DNA of 62,892 bases from positions 240,664 through 303,555 of the forward strand of contig SZWC01001209.1 in the NCBI GenBank assembly GCA_023375785.1, given 5' to 3'. The DNA comes from Penium margaritaceum. Taxonomy: Eukaryota; Streptophyta; Zygnematophyceae; Desmidiales; Peniaceae. Both the position numbers and the translations under genes were made by a program. The notes under the pieces are model-generated. The model did not search any database. It saw only the letters and a program-made list of their open reading frames with translations, and was not told the origin of the DNA. Below, in pieces: positions 23,556 through 35,359 of the stretch (the stretch's first letter is position 1; every line of letters starts with the position of its first letter).

Positions 23556-25379
23556 TCATGGTACCTTCATTAAAAATGCAACACAACTTAACTTATGACG
23601 TTTGTTCACGGACATACAAATGCATTTGAATGCTTGAAGACAGTAAAATTTGTAGAAGCTTTGCCATAAAGAAAAACACATAATGAAATCCATGGTTAAC
23701 TTCTTTACAGCCTCACTTATAGTTCGCAGTAAACGACGTATGCGGGCGTTGGGGCCACGCGGTAAGCATCTCTTCGACTTCCCGCCAAAAATCAGCTGCA
23801 AGGGAAGCATCTTGCCAGCCATGCTGCAGGCAAAAAGCGCAGTAATCTGCCGCTTATCGTCGAGGCCGAGGATGCCCACGTCCTTGGAGCCCTTTGGCAC
23901 AAAGGTATGGTTTGCCGACGGCATCAGCTGCACGCCGGTGTGGTCGCCATTCACAACAAAAAACGGGTTGATGTTGTAGAGAGAGCACATGATACTGACG
24001 CGCTGATGCATTTTAAAAAAATTTGCCTCCCAATCAGGGGGCACCTTTTGCACAGCCGTTGTGCCGCACCTCCAAGACCACCCCAATTGTCGGCGCACAA
24101 AAGTGCGGACCCACTGGCGCCCAAAAACGCGAGGTCCAAGCTGCTCTAGTTCGTCAGGTGCAAAACGTGCAATGAACCCACGGATTTCCTTGCAAATAAT
24201 CTTGTTGTTTAGGGCGTTGCCAGCAGCACTATTGTCATTGAGAAATTTTTTCAACTCCTCTACAATCTCAGGACGGGTGGCCAACCACGCCGTCTTCCCT
24301 TGATAGCCGTGCTTCCCCTTCCGATTTGTGGAGACCAGTGTCGTTGCAGTAGCTTTGATAGACAAGAGTAAGGTGTCTTTGTATTGTGGCTTGAGCACGA
24401 GAGTTCCAGGCTCAAACCATCCTGCAACGGTGGAGGGAGAGAGGCAGTCGTAGACACAAAACCCATCTGGGGTACGGAAACTTGCACGCAGATGTTTCAC
24501 AGTGCTGTAGGCCGTCTTATGCTGCTTCATCGCCTTGTAGATTGTGCAAAAGTGACCGCTGGCGAACCAGTCAGAATAGGGGCCCCTCTTGGCGGATGAT
24601 GATGCGCCATCACCACTGTCTGAAGTCGTTGTGTAGGACAGCTGCAGCGCCATCACCTCTATGTCCATGCTGTCATCGTTCTTCTGGTCGCTGTCACTAC
24701 TTCTGTCACTGACGCTGCCGTTGCTGCTGCTGCTGTCGTCGTTGCTTGACACGACGACATGTGAACATTCGCTGTCACTGTCATCGGCGTCAACACGAAC
24801 AGGCTTGTTCATGCGGATGGCTCCACTGCGCATGCGGGTGATTGGTGGAGCCCGCCGAGGTGGCTCCTCCTCTACCACCCGCGCCTTTCCCTTCTCAGCG
24901 TAGGTAGGCGGTTGCCTCGCAGGGGTAGGTGGTGTGGACGACTGCTGCTGCAGCCGCATGCGGATTCTGGCTGCCTCATGGTCACGGGAACACCCGATGC
25001 CATCCTCCACGCGTTGCGGCCGTGCCGTTTCTGGTGGAGCGCAGACAACGAGAGGAACATTGCTGGGGATGGTCAGAGGGGAGGCGAGAGTAGTGCTCGT
25101 GTCCTCGGGGTACGTGCCAGAGACGTTGCATGCCGGACGCGGATCTTCTGTGTCGTCAAAGCGGAGGACTTGGGCCTCCCGAGGCCTGCCTACATGCCTC
25201 TTTGGAGGTGGCGGACGTGCGGGAGGCCCATGGCGGACGGCCTCGGCGAGGCGTCGTGCACGCTCCTCCGGCGAGACCCACTGCAAAACACGGTCCATGA
25301 CTGTGGAAAGTGAAGATTCGGTGACTGGACTGGTCACAGATGGCAGCTTACATGCTTGCATGTTTATTTGGCCTGTCAC
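23556..25379 (-). CDS. pogo/Tigger-like (CENP-B/DDE_1) transposase, C-terminus missing
   Basis: A 607-codon frame. Residues 1-190 are Pro/Arg-rich with a GRPRE AT-hook-like spot near 64. Residues 196-240 are a Ser/Asp-rich acidic block. Near 422-450, WVRTFVRRQLGWS...VPPDW looks like the second half of a CENP-B-type helix-turn-helix. The DDE_1 catalytic core opens at about 476-483 with NGDHTGVQ (first acidic residue D479; the usual form is DET) and continues KGSKD, DDKRQITALFACS and LPLQLIFGGKSKRCLP. The second and third catalytic residues are absent: after about residue 553 the match ends at a plausible splice donor (AA|GTGAG, 23716), and no later exon was found. The start codon is unproven. 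Such enzymes move Tc1/mariner-type elements; some relatives are domesticated DNA-binding proteins. Confidence 0.72.
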   Translation of the reverse strand: MTGQINMQACKLPSVTSPVTESSLSTVMDRVLQWVSPEERARRLAEAVRHGPPARPPPPKRHVGRPREAQVLRFDDTEDPRPACNVSGTYPEDTSTTLASPLTIPSNVPLVVCAPPETARPQRVEDGIGCSRDHEAARIRMRLQQQSSTPPTPARQPPTYAEKGKARVVEEEPPRRAPPITRMRSGAIRMNKPVRVDADDSDSECSHVVVSSNDDSSSSNGSVSDRSSDSDQKNDDSMDIEVMALQLSYTTTSDSGDGASSSAKRGPYSDWFASGHFCTIYKAMKQHKTAYSTVKHLRASFRTPDGFCVYDCLSPSTVAGWFEPGTLVLKPQYKDTLLLSIKATATTLVSTNRKGKHGYQGKTAWLATRPEIVEELKKFLNDNSAAGNALNNKIICKEIRGFIARFAPDELEQLGPRVFGRQWVRTFVRRQLGWSWRCGTTAVQKVPPDWEANFFKMHQRVSIMCSLYNINPFFVVNGDHTGVQLMPSANHTFVPKGSKDVGILGLDDKRQITALFACSMAGKMLPLQLIFGGKSKRCLPRGPNARIRRLLRTISEAVKKLTMDFIMCFSLWQSFYKFYCLQAFKCICMSVNKRHKLSCVAFLMKVP

Positions 25380-25382
25380 TTT

Positions 25383-25810
25383 TCAAACGTCCGAATCAGG
25401 GAACGCATTCCCATTCGGCCGATAATGCTTGAGGTAACGTTCAGCGTTCCTCGCTTCAAACGATGCCACAAAAGAGGATTTTGTCATACACACGTCGCTA
25501 CCCCGTAGACGATCAAAGGGCACGTTACCGCGCACCCAGGGCAGCCAGCGAGACGTCCGTTGACGCGGTATGACGTGGCCGCCGGAGTCGAACAGGTTCG
25601 TCGTCGAAGTTAACGATGCGACGTTTTCGTTCAATGAATTTCAAGGCATAACCTAAATACTTGCAATCAGAAAAACCATGAATGAAAAACAAGTTATCCT
25701 TAATTGTAAAATTCAAATAAACAAACATCAAGCGCAGTAGGGTAAGCTCTGATGTCGTCACAGCATTGACGATAGCCTCCAAGGCCTCGTGTTGTCCGTA
25801 CACCTTTACC
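25383..25810 (-). other. Short unknown frames upstream of the Tigger-like gene
   Basis: Minus-strand frames (FIERKRRIVNFDDEPVRLRR, 25803-25525, and SFVASFEARNAERYLKHYRP, 25634-25383) could be upstream exons of the Tigger-like gene. One ends at GCGCG|GTAACG, a possible splice donor. No family is recognised. Confidence 0.3.
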
Positions 25811-25812
25811 CA

Positions 25813-26558
25813 CTATAGGAGGGTAGGGTTTGCATACACGCCTCCTAAAGCCCCCACCTTTTGGAAGAGACTCTCATCAGCGATGAGGCTCGAGTGGGTG
25901 CTGCCCTGCCCCATTGCGGCCACATCATAGGAAGGGGGGTCCGCCCCCACTCCTCCGAGTGGTGTCATACCTCCACTGTCGTTAGTGATCTTAAATTGGC
26001 CCGCCGCCTCAGCAGCAAACTCCGCAAGCCTGTGGCGGTCATCGTGAATTTCCTCCGCAACAACGTCGTTTGGCTCGTTCTTGCGAGAACTTCTCGCGTG
26101 GCTGCTTTTGGTGCCCTTGCTGCTCTCGACAGTCTCGCTGTCTTCGGCAGCTTCAGGCGATGCGGTGAGCGCCTTGCCCTTCTCAAGGAATCGGCTCGAT
26201 TTTGCCGCACAACAAAGGCAATGATCGCGATCCTCGTCGCCTTTGCCATCATCGGCGTCGTGCTCTTCGTCGGGGTCCCCCTCCGAGAGATCCTCCTCCA
26301 TCGTGCTGTCCGCCACGTGGGGGTCGTCCACGTGCGCGTCCACGTGCTCTTTGACACTTTTCCGGCCTCCGCACGCATCTCGATGTCGCCGAGGTTGGCG
26401 TCGGTTGCCTTAGGAGGTACGGTTGCCTTTGGGTTGGCAACCGTGCTCGCGACGGTGGCTCCCAATATCTGTAGTCCGCCGAGGGCGTGTGGTGAGGCCG
26501 TCACCACCTTGCCCTTGTTGGTCTTGGATGGTTCGGCACTTGCCATCTCGTCGCCCAT
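25813..26558 (-). pseudogene. 5' end of gag-like frame of element G
   Basis: The minus strand begins MGDEMASAEPSKTNKGKVV. It switches frame near 26340 and continues as a Glu/Asp-rich stretch (MEEDLSEGDPDEEHDADDGK), ending at a stop at 25813. Position after a primer-binding site suggests gag of an LTR element, but no capsid or knuckle motif is visible, so the assignment rests on context. Confidence 0.5.
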
Positions 26559-27394
26559 GCAACTAGCACGTGAAGATCGTTGTGAGGGTCACCCCACAAT
26601 TTTGAGGAGGAATCCTCTCCTAAGTCTCGCTCTCACAATCGGTGAGGTAATTTTAAATTTGATTTCTATGTTCCTAGGCCGCCACGTTGGCGCAAGGGTG
26701 TGGGTTTTGGAACTAGACTTCCTAAGTCGTGACTCACAACGATTGGCAAGGGCTTGTACCTAGGAAAACAAAAAATTCAAGTGCAAGGTAATGAAAAAAA
26801 AATGTGAGTGCCGCTCACAAACTAAAACAAGGAAAGGGAAAGAAGTTCTCGCTATTCATAGTAACTCCTTCACTCCCTCCTCTAACTTCTTGTCCTCCCC
26901 TTGTCTTCTACCTTCCTTGGTCTCCTCTTGAGTCTTTTGCGCGCCTCCCGCCCCTTGGCGGCGTCATCCTTGAACCGGCGACATTGGAGTGCGGTCAAGA
27001 CCCTTCAAGGTGACACCAACCTCCTTAGGGTGCTCTCAAGTCATGAGAGTCCCTTGTCTTGGGGAAAGGGAGTTATCCCAATTTTTTGGATGAGGGAGGG
27101 GGAAAAGAGTCTTGTACAAAGGGAGGATTTTGTGGTTTTTTAGGGTGGGAATTCCCCACCCCGCCCCACAGATATCCTCCTAGCCCCCTTGAAGTAAGGA
27201 GAGGTTGGTACAAAGTGGCTCCACCGAGTAGAGATTTTTTCTTGCTCTCAAATGCACTTTACGGCGCTTCAAACCATGAAGTATGGATGCCGTAGTCTGT
27301 TCTAGCATTTTTGTTGCTGCTTGCAGCTACCGACGGCGTTTTATGTACGGCGTAGCCGCCGTTTCCGTCGAACCCTTAGTCGCGGGGGTCATCT

Positions 27395-27407
27395 GGCTAT
27401 GATACCA
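27395..27407 (-). promoter_or_regulatory. Primer-binding site of element G
   Basis: On the minus strand TGGTATCATAGCC differs from the initiator-tRNA type site TGGTATCAGAGCC at one base. Confidence 0.7.
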
Positions 27408-27829
27408 CTATAACGGGCCGTGTCTCCAGCTCCTGCTCTGAAGTCATCGTCGGAGTTTGTAGAATGGCTTTCTCAGTCTGCGTGAGGGGTTTACCCCCTT
27501 CACAAGACTGAGGAGCAATCGTCATCAACGACCAAGAGCAGAGAGACTTGAATATTTTGAGCCACCGGAGGCCCATTTCCGTTTTTAACCTTACCCCTGG
27601 TTTTGGGACCCAAACCGGGGGTTTTTACCTTGAACTCATGCATTCGCACGAGTTTTCCAGTTTTGAAACACATAGTTTGTCCTAATTGCATTCCATTTTT
27701 GTTTTTTGACGCGTCGGTGCTAAATTGTTGCATGCAAGGCACGATCGACGATTTCGCGCCAACTTCTCTCATACACACCCCTCGTTCCTCGCTATCACCT
27801 CGCTCCCCCTATCCCTCATCCTCGCTTGC

Positions 27830-28124
27830 TTGCTTGCAAGGAGGGCAAGGGCGGGGGTGAGGGCACGAGGCCATAAGGCCTCGCCCTCGAGTTCCTCGTG
27901 GCCCCTCAGCCGCCGATCGGGCTGAGGCCGCGATCGGCAGCTGGCGGCTGGCCAGCTGGTGGCTGGCCGGTCGCTTGGCCAGCCGCCGGCCGTCCAGCCG
28001 GCCGGCAGCGAGCTGGCTGGCGGCCAGCAAAGTGCTGGCCGCCGGCCAGTCGTTGCTGATGCAAGGGGTAGTGCGTAACCACCCCTCGCTTTAGCGAGGA
28101 GGGAGGGCCGAACCGGCCCTCCCG
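27830..28124. repeat. Hairpin-rich, very GC-rich tract in the probable G LTR
   Basis: Perfect stems: 27866-27872/27877-27883 (loop ATAA), 28084-28090/28093-28099 (loop TT), 28101-28109/28115-28123 (loop GAACC). Between them is a dense run of GGCTGGCC/GGCCAGCC repeats. Confidence 0.8.
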
Positions 28125-28130
28125 CTACAC

Positions 28131-29472
28131 AAACAGTTAAGATAGAAAAACACATGGATGTAGAACAAGTTGTGGGAAAATGAAACGCTTTCAATGTATT
28201 TCACCTCTTACTTTACAAAACACGAAACATATCCATATGTTCCTTCCATACTTGATTGGTCTCAGGAGACTTTCAACCGTCGCTCGGACAGAGGTAGTGT
28301 ATCGATTTTTTTGTCATACTTCGACGGAGCATCGCAATGGATATGCAAGGTATAAAAGTTCCCTTCACTCATTTTTTCCGCGGTGGACATCTGAATTCTT
28401 TCTTTTTAACAGTGGCCCTCAAAGAAAAATTTTGTTTTTCCTGAACGTTAGAGGGATTCTTCTAACAAAGTGGCCACCCTATTCAATGTTTGCAAACTTT
28501 GGGTATGCTGAACATTAGCTGCAGAACTAGTGGGTGTAAGGGAAAAGTACCCAACTTTTACACCTCGCATAGCGACTACGGTACTCCACCCAATTATGAC
28601 AACAAGATCGATACACTACCTCGGTCTGCGTGACGGTTGAAAGTCTTCTTTGACCTATCCAACATGGAGATACCGTATGGCAAGGTTTTTGTTTTCCCGT
28701 ACAAAAATAGGCTAAAAAGGTTGAAAGTGCTATGTTTTCTATGAATACAAATTCTTAGAGTTTTTATATCAATCTGTTCAGATTTCTAGCTTACCCATCA
28801 CTCTTTCCATTTCTCCTTGAAATTCTCTCTCTTTTTTTTAACATCACTTTTTCTCGCATCTTTACCTATATGCGGACATCAACCGTCAATGGCCAACATG
28901 GATAGAATCCTGCATAGGGGAGGGGTCCCCTCTGCTTGCCGATATCGTGGCTTCGGTTTCAATGTCCTTACAAACCCCCTCCAACATCCGTTGTGAGCCT
29001 CTATACTTCGAACTTTGCGCATCCACCACTTGCCACCTGTCGCTCCTACCCCTCTCGCCCTCCGACGGGATTTGCGGAGCGCCACTCTTGATTGTGCGCC
29101 ATTACATTGTGCACATCGTATGACGGTTGTGCGCACTTAAGCAAAAAATATGTGTGGCCGATGGCACGATGCATCGCACGCATGTATGCCGGAAGCGAGG
29201 CCTTTTTTTGTTGCTCTTTCCAAGTCGTTTGCACACAACGGTGCAAAGGTTACATGATAGTTAGACCTATTGGTGGCCGTTCGGTCATTGGATCAAATGG
29301 GGGACGACCAGAAACATCTGGAAAGAGATTGTAAACTGTCTGTTTTTCTAATCATTTTCTGCCGACACTGGCCATGCTAAATGTTTACGAAGAGAAAATT
29401 TTGTGCGTACATATTGTGGTAAGAAAATATGTCAAAGTCGTTCCATGTGCGGATCCGAAGGCTGCCTGTCCC
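28131..29472. other. No recognisable gene
   Basis: AT-richer sequence with short frames that show no family resemblance. It contains no tRNA-like or repeat structure that I can support. Confidence 0.5.
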
Positions 29473-31379
29473 ATGGAAGCCCATGCAAATAGGGTTGCTT
29501 GGAAGGAGACGAAGCAAAAGAGGCCTGGCAAAAGCCCTCGCTCGCCAAAATAGCCTGACCGAAGCTGGCCTAACTGGCCACGCGTAGCAACTAATTCACG
29601 ACGACTTTGCAAATGGGGGCTAAAAAAAAACAAACTGGCAAAGCTTCTTTCGATGAGTACCGATCCGTCTCCAAAACGTGAACCAACAGCGCCCCCGGAC
29701 TCATATCAGGATAAACTGCAATTCTTGAATGGGCCTACGGGTCTAGGACCGGTAGGCCAAGTCGAAGGACCGCTTCGCTCATTCGTTAGGTAAACGAATA
29801 CATCTCGTGACCATGGACGGCCACGGTAGCATGATTGTGACATCTACGAAAGACCACATGTCTGGAGATGAAAAAGAAAAACATTCTTAAGTGGACATAA
29901 ATGACATCCCCCGCAGTTTATACACCCAAAACGTGCCCACTTGTCAGAAAATAGAAAACCTTCTAGTATGTGATCACGTTGAGGAACAATGAACACAAGA
30001 AAAAATGAAGTATTGCGTGAAATCGATAAAAAAAACATTATTACATACCCACTTTTCTAGAATGTTTCCAATAAAACCGGTGTAGCGCGTATTTCTGCCC
30101 AATACTAGGTGCGGCACGCATGATCTAAGGCACTTCAGGAAAAGTGGGTACAGGACACATCTTTTGTGGAAATTGAGTATCGTGTCCAATTTGTACGAAA
30201 AATGACCAGGAGAAAACATGGAGGCCCAAACAGTGGGTATAGCGGAATTAGGTCGTACATCCGACACTCACTCGCCATCCTCGATCAGCGACATCCTCTG
30301 CCGATCGAGCATGGGAGGATAGTCACATGACCATCGCTTGATCGCGACCCTCAATCCCTCGCGTTCGGGCGAAGAAATGTTGGTTTTTTCCACGTCTCTC
30401 ATTGTGCTCTGTTGTGTCCTCTCGGNTGGAAGCCCATGCAAATAGGGTTGCTTGGAAGGAGACGAAGCAAAAGAGGCCTGGCAAAAGCCCTCGCTCGCCA
30501 AAATAGCCTGACCGAAGCTGGCCTAACTGGCCACGCGTAGCAACTAATTCACGACGACTTTGCAAATGGGGGCTAAAAAAAAAACAAACTGGCAAAGCTT
30601 CTTTCGATGAGTACCGATCCGTCTCCAAAACGTGAACCAACAGCGCCCCCGGACTCATATCAGGATAAACTGCAATTTTTGAATGGGCCTACGGGTCTAG
30701 GACCGGCAGGCCAAGTCGAAGGACCGCTTCGCTCATTTGTTAGGCAAACGAACACATCTCGTGACCATGGACGGCCACGGTAGCATGATTGTGACATCTA
30801 CGAAAGACCACATGTCTGGAGATGAAAAAGAAAAACATTCTTAAGTGGACATAAATGACATCCCCCCGCAGTTTATACACCCAAAACGTGCCCACTTGTC
30901 AGAAAATAGAAAACCTTCTAGTATGTAATCACGTTGAGGAACAATGAACACAAGAAGAAATGATGTATTGCGTGAAATCGATAAAAAAAACATTATTACA
31001 TACCCACTTTTCTATAATGTTTCCAATAAAACCGGTGTAGCGCGTATTTCTGCCCAATACTAGGTGCGGCACGCATGATCTAAGGCACTTCAGGAAAAGT
31101 GGGTACAGGACACATCTTTTGTGGAAATTGAGTATCGTGTCCAATTTGTACGAAAAATGGCCAGGAGAAAACATGGAGGCCCAAACAGTGGGTATAGCGG
31201 AATTAGGTCGTACATCCGACACTCACTCGCCATCCTCGATCAGCGACATCCTCTGCCGATCGAGCATGGGAGGATAGTCACATGACCATCGCTTGATCGC
31301 GACCCTCAATCCCTCGCGTTCGGGCGAAGAAATGTTGGTTTTTTCCACGTCTCTCATTGTGCTCTGTTGTGTCCTCTCG
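29473..31379. repeat. 953-bp direct duplication joined by an N (likely unmerged contig ends)
   Basis: Bases 29473-30425 and 30427-31379 are the same sequence with scattered single-base and homopolymer differences. The first copy stops exactly at the N (30426) and the second starts exactly after it. Each copy contains the first bases of the E LTR. No gene is recognised in the unit. Confidence 0.9.
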
Positions 31380-32186
31380 GCTTGTGTACATTGGCGTGCA
31401 GATGACTGACGGCGAGACTTGATGCCGCTAGAGTGTGGTCCGGTGGAGCCGACGCATGCTAAGGCCTACACGTAGTTTGCTGGAGCCTCCTCCCTGCGTC
31501 AACGTGCTCAGCTCCATCGGCAGGCCTCCTTGGCGGTCGAGCCGCTGGCGGTCACTGCCACTGTAGAAGCTGTCTGCATGCATGCAACGCTTGATCTGAC
31601 TGTGCTATTACGTCTACAGCATCATGCTCTGCCTAGGGTCCATGTTTCATGTTGCGCGGCACTGTATGGCACTATGGACCACCGTAGGCACTCCCTGGGT
31701 TTGGGCAGTCATAAATCTTTACTACTGTATTTCTAGCTGTTTCTAACTGTATGACTGCGTTTGCAGCGTTGGTATCATGGTATGGTCCAGTTTTCAGGCA
31801 AAACGAACGACGCCCGTGTTTTGGGCTGTAGGACGTCTGGCAGGGGTCACCGAGAAAACCATGCCTGCCAGAAAATAGGTCTAGGACTATTTTCTGATTG
31901 GCTGGTTAGCTGAGTAACAAGCTCTACAGAGCTCGGGGGGGAGCTAGAACTTGGAGGGGTCTCCCATTGTTGTTCATTCTTCACTTCTAACCAGTTGCTT
32001 CTAGTTTTTAGATGCTTTCCGGTGTTAACACTGGCACGCGCACTTTTAAGTAACAAACCCAGAGCATCCAGACTTAGCCTCTAAAGCAGCGGACTAAGGG
32101 GGCAGCAGACTAAGCAACAAGCTTGGAAGCCAGCATGCTGCATCAACAACGCTGCTGCCCCAGCCTGCTGCTTATCATTTCTAGCT
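31333..32186 (+). repeat. 5' LTR of element E
   Basis: It starts TGTTGGTTTTTTCC and ends TTCTAGCT, so the 3' terminus is CT instead of the usual CA. It contains the stem AGAAAATAG/CTATTTTCT near 31870-31895. Confidence 0.9.
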
Positions 32187-32199
32187 TGGAATCAGAGCC
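32187..32199 (+). promoter_or_regulatory. Primer-binding site of element E
   Basis: TGGAATCAGAGCC follows the LTR directly; one base differs from the initiator-tRNA type site TGGTATCAGAGCC. Confidence 0.8.
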
Positions 32200-32285
32200 A
32201 GAGCATAGTAGGAGCAGCAGAATACTGGCGTACAGGTGCCAGATAAGGCCGGTGGACCTCCATACGCACTAGTGCAGGGCAAATA

Positions 32286-32387
32286 CTACCGGATTTTTTT
32301 CGGCAGCATTGAACAGCCTGGTAGCCACGTCAAAAATTTCTCCACTGCCATTAGGCCAGGGGAAATGCTGCCGAAGTTTTTTGACAG
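32286..32387 (+). promoter_or_regulatory. Copia leader module, two copies (E)
   Basis: Copy 1: CTACCGGA (32286-32293), T-loop, TTCGGCAG (32299-32306). Copy 2: CCAGGGGAAATG then CTGCCGAA (32368-32375), T-rich loop and a decayed right arm to 32387. Same module as in B, C and D. Confidence 0.8.
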
Positions 32388-32459
32388 CACCGACCCCCAC
32401 GCGTGACACGAGGATGTCAGCGACCAGCGACGTCAGGCATCGCGACGACATCGTACGTT

Positions 32460-33780
32460 GACCAGGTGTGATTGTGCTACAAGCAGCAACAGCGGCAGCA
32501 GTTTGCAACACCAACGAGCAGTGGCAGCAATAGTTAGTAGTAGTAGTCCTCAGGAGCAGAAGCTGGCAGCAGCAGCAGTTCACGACAGCTAGTAGTAGCA
32601 ACAACAGCCCGCAGCAACAAGCATCAATAGCAGCCGGCGGGAGCAGCAGCAGCAGTGCGCAGCAACCAGCAGCGAGTAGCAGGAGCAACCGGCAGCAGTA
32701 GTAGCAGCAGCGAGTAGTAGCAGTAGCAGCAGCGAGCAGCAGCTAGCAGTAGCCTGCAGCAAGCAGCAGCAGCAGCTGCAATAACAGCCAGCCGCAACCC
32801 GTTGTAGCAATAGATGTAGCCCAGAACATCAACGGCTGCAGTTGTAGCTGCTCGCTGCCCGCTACCCGTAGCGAGCTGTGAGCTGCGAGCAGTGAGCCTG
32901 CTCCTCGCGGTCCACAACAAGAAGCGGGCATCAAGAAGCGAGCTCGTTGCTGGCTGCTCGCGCCTCATAGCAAGCAGCAAGCTCGTTGCTCGCTGCCATT
33001 GGTGCAACTGCTGCTGCCATCATGGGCGCTACAGCTGCCACGGCAGGTGCGGCAGCATGCAACAGTCCAGCAACAGCAGCAGCAACGGCGGCTCCTGCAG
33101 CTGTCATTACAGTAGCAGTAGCAGCAATAGTCACAACAGCAAGAGCAACGTCAGCAATAGGAGCAGCAGCATCTGCTATAGTAGTAAACCGATTACAATA
33201 AACAACAGCAGTAGCTGCAACTGCAGCAACTCTAGCTGACCCCCTGTGGCGCACTCAGCAACGACTTTGGCAACAGCCACTATTGACGTCAGCAACGTTT
33301 TTGCTAGCGTCATTACTGATGTCACAGCTGACATCATCAACACAACAAAGAAAACAGCAACCCTGCATATACTCAACAACACTTGCTGAAGTCAACTATC
33401 TTAGGCCGACAACACTATTAATGTCACTATTGACGTTAGTAGCACAAAGAAAGGGAAAACAACACAAAGAAAGATAAGATAAAGGGTGCCCAAATGGCCA
33501 CTAGCCCTAGTGGGGAGGGGTCCACCTCTAGTGAGGGGACCCCTCACCCCCCTTTCCTGTAGCAGCTGCAATAGCTGCAGCAGCAGCAACAGTAGCAACA
33601 GTAGCAGCAACAGCAGCAACAACAGCAGCAACAGCAGCAGCAGCAGCATCAGCAAGAGCAGGAACATTAGTAGCAACAGTAGGAGCAACAGCAGCAGCAG
33701 GAGCAAGAGCATCAACACCAGCAGCAGTAGCAGCAGCAGCACCCTACAGACTCTGTCGTCAGTCACTTTGACCCGACACA
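32460..33780. repeat. CAG/GCA-rich tract in the E leader
   Basis: About 1.3 kb of imperfect CAG/GCA/GTA trinucleotide sequence, which translates as poly-Leu, -Ala, -Ser or -Cys in shadow frames. A TGACGTCA palindrome (33284-33291) and decayed relatives lie within it. These frames are low-complexity artefacts, not genes. Confidence 0.9.
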
Positions 33781-35290
33781 TCCTCTCCCCACCCTACGCC
33801 AGCAGCTCGCAACGCTGACACAACAACTAGAGGCACTATAGTTGCCACCACCCCTACCATCGCAACAGTCGCAATAGCAGCATCATCAGCCGCCACCGCC
33901 ACAACAACATCAGCAGCTGCACTAGCGGCATCAACAGCCACCACCGCTATAGCAGCAGCCGCCCCCGCAGCAGCCGTACCAACGTGAGCAAGCGTTGTGT
34001 ACTCCACCAGGATACACGAGCCTAGCGATTTCCTTCGCCACGCAATATTTGGCACAACAACACACCCTACACCAAAAATAGGCGGTGACGTCAGTCCTAG
34101 GCTCCACTTTGGGTGTCGGCCGCTGGCCAAAGGACTTCGAAACCCCACTGCCATCACATGAGGCTGATGACCAATTCCGGAGCTGAGAACTCAACTTCTG
34201 GATCTGGGCACAGGGCAAGAGCCTATGGCCATACTATGTCCTGCCCTTCGACTCCACCCAGGCCGACCAGGTCTACGACGCCGGTCGCACAGTGCGTGCT
34301 CTCGTCTCTGTCGCCCCTCCAGCCACACGCCTCGCCCTTGAGCCCTTTCTCGGTGACCTCACCACCGGAGCCCTTCCTGACCCAGCAGCCGCCTGACACG
34401 TACTCACACATCCTCATCGCCTGTCCAGTGATGCTGAGACCAGCTGCCTGCTACGGGAGTTCAACTCCCTTCGCATGGGGGAGACCGAGACGGTCACCTC
34501 CTACTGGCAGCACGCAAAGGACCTACTCCGCCGCCTCAAAGACTCCGCACCACCCTCCCTCTCTGTGCTCCTAACCATCAAGCACGGCGCCACCGCCTCC
34601 TTCTCCGACGTCTCCGTCAACTACTCCCAGGACGTTCTCACCGTGATGGCTGCCAAGGGTACTCTTATGCCCCGCACGTACGAGCTTTTCCTCCGCATCG
34701 AGGAAGCTTGTCAGGAGTCGCACATCCATCGCACAGAGTCCCTCACTTCCTTTGCCATCACCTCTCCTACCGTCGCCTCACTGACTGTCGCCGTCCCAAT
34801 CGCAGCAGCATCTCCCGGCGCCCCCTCATCTGGTAAGAACAAGAAGAAGGGCAAGAACGGCAAAGGGACTCAGCAACTGACCAGCGGATGAGGTAGCGCC
34901 AACCTCATCTGCCACAACTGTGCCCAGTCAGGACATGGGTGGCACACGTGTTTGCTCCCGGCTGACGAGGCTCGTATCCTCTCCACCATGCGTCGCGAGC
35001 GCGAGTGTGAGCGCTGCCTTGCCACCAGCGGCATGACCGTCGCTGATCCTGTCACATATGCGCCACTCATGACGGCCTCACCACAGCTTCCTCCATAGCC
35101 GATCGCACCCACTGCTCCATCCCTGGCTCCTTCCTTCCCTTCACCGGACTATGGCACCATCACACTCCAGTCGGTCTACTCCGTCGGACACTCCGCCTGC
35201 GAGCGCCAGCTGGAATAGTTCATCGCCTTCCAGCTCAGCCTTCCTCGCCCTCCTCCCCAGGGAAGTGCAAGTTGCATAGTCGCTAGTCCC
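33770..35290 (+). pseudogene. gag of element E
   Basis: DFETPLPSHEADDQFRS, then TGA where element C has TGG, then ELNFWIWAQGKSLW, STQADQVYDAGRTVRAL, LREFNSLRMGETETVTSYW and LLTIKHGATASFSDV follow the gag of C. A regular zinc knuckle is kept (CHNCAQSGHGWHTC, at 34910). At least three in-frame stops are present. Confidence 0.92.
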
Positions 35291-35359
35291 TCCCAGAAGT
35301 GCATGACAGAGTCGGTGCTGTGATCATGTCATGTATCTCCGTCCATCCCGTCCTCTGCC

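Larger units (their letters stand above)
25813..28130 (-). mobile_element. Element G: 5' end of a minus-strand LTR retroelement
   Basis: Order on the minus strand: hairpin-rich probable LTR (about 28130-27408), primer-binding site (27407-27395), leader of about 840 bases, gag-like frame. The element is cut at 25813, where unrelated sequence begins. The LTR start could not be fixed and the lineage is unknown. Confidence 0.5.

Noticed and set aside
32460..33780. Low-complexity frames in the E leader
   Set aside because: Same cause: triplet repeats produce stop-free frames by chance.
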